A DNA stretch of 8,753 bases. It comes from Salinimicrobium sp049687495 (GTDB lineage: Bacteria > Bacteroidota > Bacteroidia > Flavobacteriales > Flavobacteriaceae). Below are positions 6,854 to 8,753 of this stretch, piece by piece. The notes beneath the pieces were generated by a model that saw only the letters and a list, made by a program, of their open reading frames with translations, was not told where the DNA came from and made no database searches. The stretch lies in assembly GCA_049687495.1 (NCBI GenBank), contig JBAVJB010000122.1:1-8753 (forward strand), given 5' to 3'. How positions within the stretch are numbered: position 1 is the first letter of the stretch; the number at the start of each line of letters is the position of its first letter. A program made the translations under genes and the position numbers.

Positions 6854-7003
6854 TTAAGGGAAATAAAAATTAGGAGTTAAAAAGTAGAAATTATAAAGCA
6901 GGGCTAAAAAAATTAGGTGGTAAAAGTTTGTTAAGGCCTTTGGATGGTGCCGTAAACAGATAGTAAATAACCGGGGCTGGAATGCCTGCGGTGTGCTTTT
7001 CAT
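6854..7003 (-). CDS. Possible 49-codon leader ORF upstream of arginine decarboxylase
   Basis: ATG at 7003-7001 opens a 49-codon frame that ends with TAA at 6856-6854, one base before the TTG start of the decarboxylase and in a different frame. The peptide begins MKSTPQAFQPRLF, has two CGG arginine codons (R11, R18), then a hydrophobic aromatic stretch (LIFLALLYNFYFL, 30-42), and ends TPNFYFP-stop. The ATG lies about 13-16 nt after the expected start of transcription from the promoter at 7023-7052. This is where a coupling or arrest-type leader peptide would sit. The strand is T-rich, which gives F/Y/L codons by chance, and 49 codons without a stop is not rare at this base composition. No family is recognised. 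It may be a spurious ORF in a plain 5' leader. Confidence 0.3.
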   Translation of the reverse strand: MKSTPQAFQPRLFTICLRHHPKALTNFYHLIFLALLYNFYFLTPNFYFP

Positions 7004-7022
7004 TTTAATAGCTTAGCTGAAA

Positions 7023-7052
7023 CAAATGTATTAAAAAGCCGGAAAGTTGCAG
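7023..7052 (-). promoter_or_regulatory. Bacteroidota-type promoter for the polyamine operon
   Basis: On the - strand TACATTTG (7030-7023) matches the Bacteroidota -7 consensus TAnnTTTG exactly. A 19-bp spacer separates it from CTG (7052-7050), one base off the TTG -33 element. Transcription would begin near 7016-7019, giving a leader of about 165 nt before the decarboxylase TTG. The -33 element lies inside the left arm of the upstream terminator hairpin, and the -7 box follows its T tract by two bases. Confidence 0.6.
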
Positions 7053-7087
7053 GATTTTTTTAAAATCTGTGGCTGCAATTTTCCGGC
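7033..7087 (-). terminator. Intrinsic terminator after the pseudouridine synthase gene
   Basis: The arms at 7038-7052 (GCCGGAAAGTTGCAG) and 7073-7087 (CTGCAATTTTCCGGC) pair over 15 positions with one G-T wobble. A second stem lies in the loop (GATTTT/AAAATC, 7053-7067). On the - strand the stem is followed by TTTTT (complement of 7033-7037), giving a good terminator 41 bp after the stop at 7128. It separates this gene from the polyamine operon. Confidence 0.85.
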
Positions 7088-7127
7088 GCTAATTTTCTAC
7101 CGAAATTACCTCTCAAAAATGACTTTT

Positions 7128-8033
7128 TTAGAGGTTGTTCAAATTGATAAGTTCCTGCTTTGACAGCACCCTCCAGTGGCCTCTGGGCAAATCTTTTTTG
7201 GTAAGTCCGCCAAAGACAACGCGGTCAAGCTTTACCACTTCGTAGCCAAGACTCTTGAACATGCGTTGTACCACATGGTTCCTGGTGCTTCGCAGCTCAA
7301 GGCCAATCTCTCTTTTAGGTTTGTTCTCCACGTAGCTGGCCTCTGTCACTTTCACCGTTCCGTCTTCAAGAGTAACGCCGCCCTCTTTTATCTTTTGCAG
7401 GTCTTCGTAGTCCAGATCTTTGTCCAGCTCTACATGATAGATCTGCCTTATGCCGTTCTTTGGATTTGCCAGTTTCTTGGCAAGTGCTCCATCGTTGGTA
7501 AACAACAGCAGACCTGTTGACTGCGTATCCAACTTTCCAACCGGATCCAGCTTGGCTTTTGAAGCATTCGCCACAAGGTCCATTACCGTGCGGTTCTTCT
7601 TCTCGAGACTGCCGGTAACGTAAAAACCTTTTGGCTTGTTAAGTAAGACATATTCCGGTTTTTCGGGATTGATACGACGGCCGTCAAATTTCACCTCATC
7701 GTTGAGCTGCACTTTGTAGCCCATCTCGGTCACCACCTTACCATTCACCGTCACATTCCCGGCAGCGATAAAGATATCGGCATCACGCCTGGAACAGATC
7801 CCGGAGTTTGCGATATATTTATTGAGGCGCATCAATTCTGACTGCCCCTGGCTTTTCTTCACAGGCGCATTGCCCCTGCCCATTTGTTTTCCATCTTTTT
7901 CATTCCGGTTCACCGGCGCATTTCCGCGGGCATGTGATTTTGAACGGGATTTCCCGCCCTGTCTTCCACTTTCGGTCCTTCCTTTATTAGACCTGTCGCC
8001 CCTGCTTCCGCCCGGCTTATCGTTTCTGCTCAT
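7128..8033 (-). CDS. rluB: RsuA/RluB-family 23S rRNA pseudouridine synthase
   Basis: The 301-residue enzyme converts a uridine in rRNA to pseudouridine; RluB of E. coli acts on 23S U2605. An S4 RNA-binding domain spans about residues 68-115 (MRLNKYIANSGICSRRDAD... VTVNGKVV). The catalytic domain follows, with the family motif GKLDTQSTGLLLFTNDG, where D169 is the expected catalytic aspartate; later come RQIYHVELD and LELRSTRNHVVQRM. The first 65 or so residues form a disordered tail rich in R, K, G and S, with RGNAPV repeated at 36-41 and 53-58. Such tails are common in Bacteroidota members and probably bind rRNA. I chose ATG at 8033 (MSRNDKPGG) over an in-frame TTG at 8051, because that TTG is part of the -7 box. 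RluB versus RluE/RsuA cannot be fully separated here, but the length and motifs favour RluB. Confidence 0.88.
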   Translation of the reverse strand: MSRNDKPGGSRGDRSNKGRTESGRQGGKSRSKSHARGNAPVNRNEKDGKQMGRGNAPVKKSQGQSELMRLNKYIANSGICSRRDADIFIAAGNVTVNGKVVTEMGYKVQLNDEVKFDGRRINPEKPEYVLLNKPKGFYVTGSLEKKNRTVMDLVANASKAKLDPVGKLDTQSTGLLLFTNDGALAKKLANPKNGIRQIYHVELDKDLDYEDLQKIKEGGVTLEDGTVKVTEASYVENKPKREIGLELRSTRNHVVQRMFKSLGYEVVKLDRVVFGGLTKKDLPRGHWRVLSKQELINLNNL

Positions 8034-8062
8034 AACTCTTATTTTGTGCAAAGATAAGAGTT
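8034..8062 (-). promoter_or_regulatory. -7 box flanked by a 9-bp inverted repeat upstream of rluB
   Basis: TATCTTTG on the - strand (8056-8049) matches the TAnnTTTG -7 consensus exactly, 15 bp from the rluB ATG. No TTG sits at the normal 19-bp spacing; the nearest is 13 bp away at 8072-8070. The arms AACTCTTAT (8034-8042) and ATAAGAGTT (8054-8062) are exact reverse complements around 11 nt, with an inner TTTG/CAAA pair. The repeat covers the -7 box and the expected transcription start, as an operator would. Confidence 0.5.
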
Positions 8063-8135
8063 TGTATTACAATCTGCTTTTTTAATAAAATTCCCGAAAA
8101 ATTTCTGAAGAAGAAGCACTTTCCGAAGAAAAAGC

Positions 8136-8753
8136 TTAAAAAACACGGCTTAGCAGCGCATCAACATCAATTAAAAGAATGCTGAAGACCCCGGCCACGA
8201 TGATGAACTTCAGCAAATTATGCAGTAAAAGATACTGCCACTTGGCTTTGCTGAAGTAAAGGATGAGTAAGAAGATCGCCAGTAAGCCAAAGACACCGTA
8301 GAAAAAGTAGTGCATCTTGCCTATTTCGAAATAGGTTGCCAGCAAAAAGACCGGCAGGAAAGACAGCAGGGCCAAAGCACTAAGGAAGGCTTTGCTTATT
8401 CGTTCCCCGTAAACAATAGGAATGGTGCGATAACCCTGCACCACATCGCCGCGCATGTTCTCCAGGTCTTTTACCAGCTCCCGCATCACAATGATCAAAT
8501 ACAGGAAAATGGCATGTACAAAGATCACGGTCTCGAAATTCTTGTAGTACACAAAAACTGCGAAGAAAGGCGTGATCGTTAGCACCGATGCCACCAAATT
8601 GTTGATGAAAACGATCTTTTTGAGCCGGTGAGAATAGAACCAGATCACGAAAATGTACACCGAAAAGAATACCACCGCCCTAAAGGAAACGTAGCTGGCA
8701 AAAAAGATGCTCGCAAGGTTAAGAATGAAATAGACCGAAAGTTTTGTTCGCTG
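8136..8753 (-). CDS. UbiA-family prenyltransferase (5' end outside window)
   Basis: The frame is open to the window edge (last codon CAG at 8753-8751), so the GTG at 8675 is internal and the N-terminal part is missing. The visible 205 residues are mostly hydrophobic helices. The second aspartate-rich motif of the UbiA superfamily is clear: MRELVKDLENMRGD (about 8486-8445; visible D96 and D103), followed by GYRTIPIVYGE. These aspartates bind the Mg2+-diphosphate of the prenyl donor in the membrane. The motif context resembles digeranylgeranylglyceryl-phosphate synthase-like members annotated in many Bacteroidota; MenA or CyoE-type functions are less likely but not excluded, because the first motif lies outside the window. 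The gene ends 102 bp before the rluB ATG, with no convincing terminator between, so some read-through into rluB is possible. Confidence 0.85.
   Translation of the reverse strand, partial: QRTKLSVYFILNLASIFFASYVSFRAVVFFSVYIFVIWFYSHRLKKIVFINNLVASVLTITPFFAVFVYYKNFETVIFVHAIFLYLIIVMRELVKDLENMRGDVVQGYRTIPIVYGERISKAFLSALALLSFLPVFLLATYFEIGKMHYFFYGVFGLLAIFLLILYFSKAKWQYLLLHNLLKFIIVAGVFSILLIDVDALLSRVF

Noticed and set aside
7108..7135. Hairpin ACCTCT/AGAGGT over the rluB stop as a terminator
   Set aside because: The stem has a mismatch and neither side has a T tract after it. The hairpin at 7038-7087 is a much better terminator.
8034..8051. TTG at 8051 as the start of rluB
   Set aside because: It forms part of a -7 promoter box. 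The ATG at 8033 begins the MSRNDKPGG start expected of flavobacterial homologues.

Overview
The window looks like chromosomal DNA of a marine or soil flavobacterium (Bacteroidota, probably Flavobacteriaceae). The reasons are moderate GC, TAnnTTTG-type -7 promoter boxes, start codons without Shine-Dalgarno sequences, and proteins that read like flavobacterial homologues. No tRNA, rRNA, CRISPR, transposase or phage gene was seen.

Layout. Positions 1-3394 (+ strand) hold three tightly packed glycosyltransferase genes: a 5'-truncated DPM1/GtrB-like GT2, a membrane CslA/cellulose-synthase-like GT2, and a polytopic GT-C-type transferase. Together they suggest polyprenyl-phosphate-sugar synthesis, chain synthesis and membrane-side glycosyl transfer for a surface glycan or glycolipid. 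Repeat-like DNA forms the 3' ends of two of these genes: a near-perfect 33-bp palindrome supplies the last codons and stop of the second, and a 7-bp tandem repeat encodes the tail of the third. Positions 3395-3546 are a convergent intergenic region with a terminator for the - strand genes.

Positions 3547-6852 (- strand) are a polyamine operon in pathway order: short-form arginine decarboxylase, agmatinase, then a deoxyhypusine-synthase-like protein. The last two overlap by 8 bp. Bacteria have no eIF5A, and flavobacteria are known for sym-homospermidine, so I infer arginine to agmatine to putrescine to homospermidine. The decarboxylase starts at TTG. It is preceded by a possible 49-codon leader ORF whose stop lies 1 nt from that TTG, just downstream of a good Bacteroidota promoter. 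This leader is the most speculative and most novel candidate in the window.

Positions 7128-8033 (- strand) hold an RsuA/RluB-family pseudouridine synthase with a long basic N-terminal tail. It has a terminator at 7038-7087, and a 9-bp inverted repeat flanks its -7 box. Positions 8136-8753 (- strand) hold the 3' part of a UbiA-family prenyltransferase gene that runs off the window.

Most of the window is ordinary core and accessory metabolism. The points worth a second look are the putative homospermidine module, the leader ORF and the repeat-derived gene ends.
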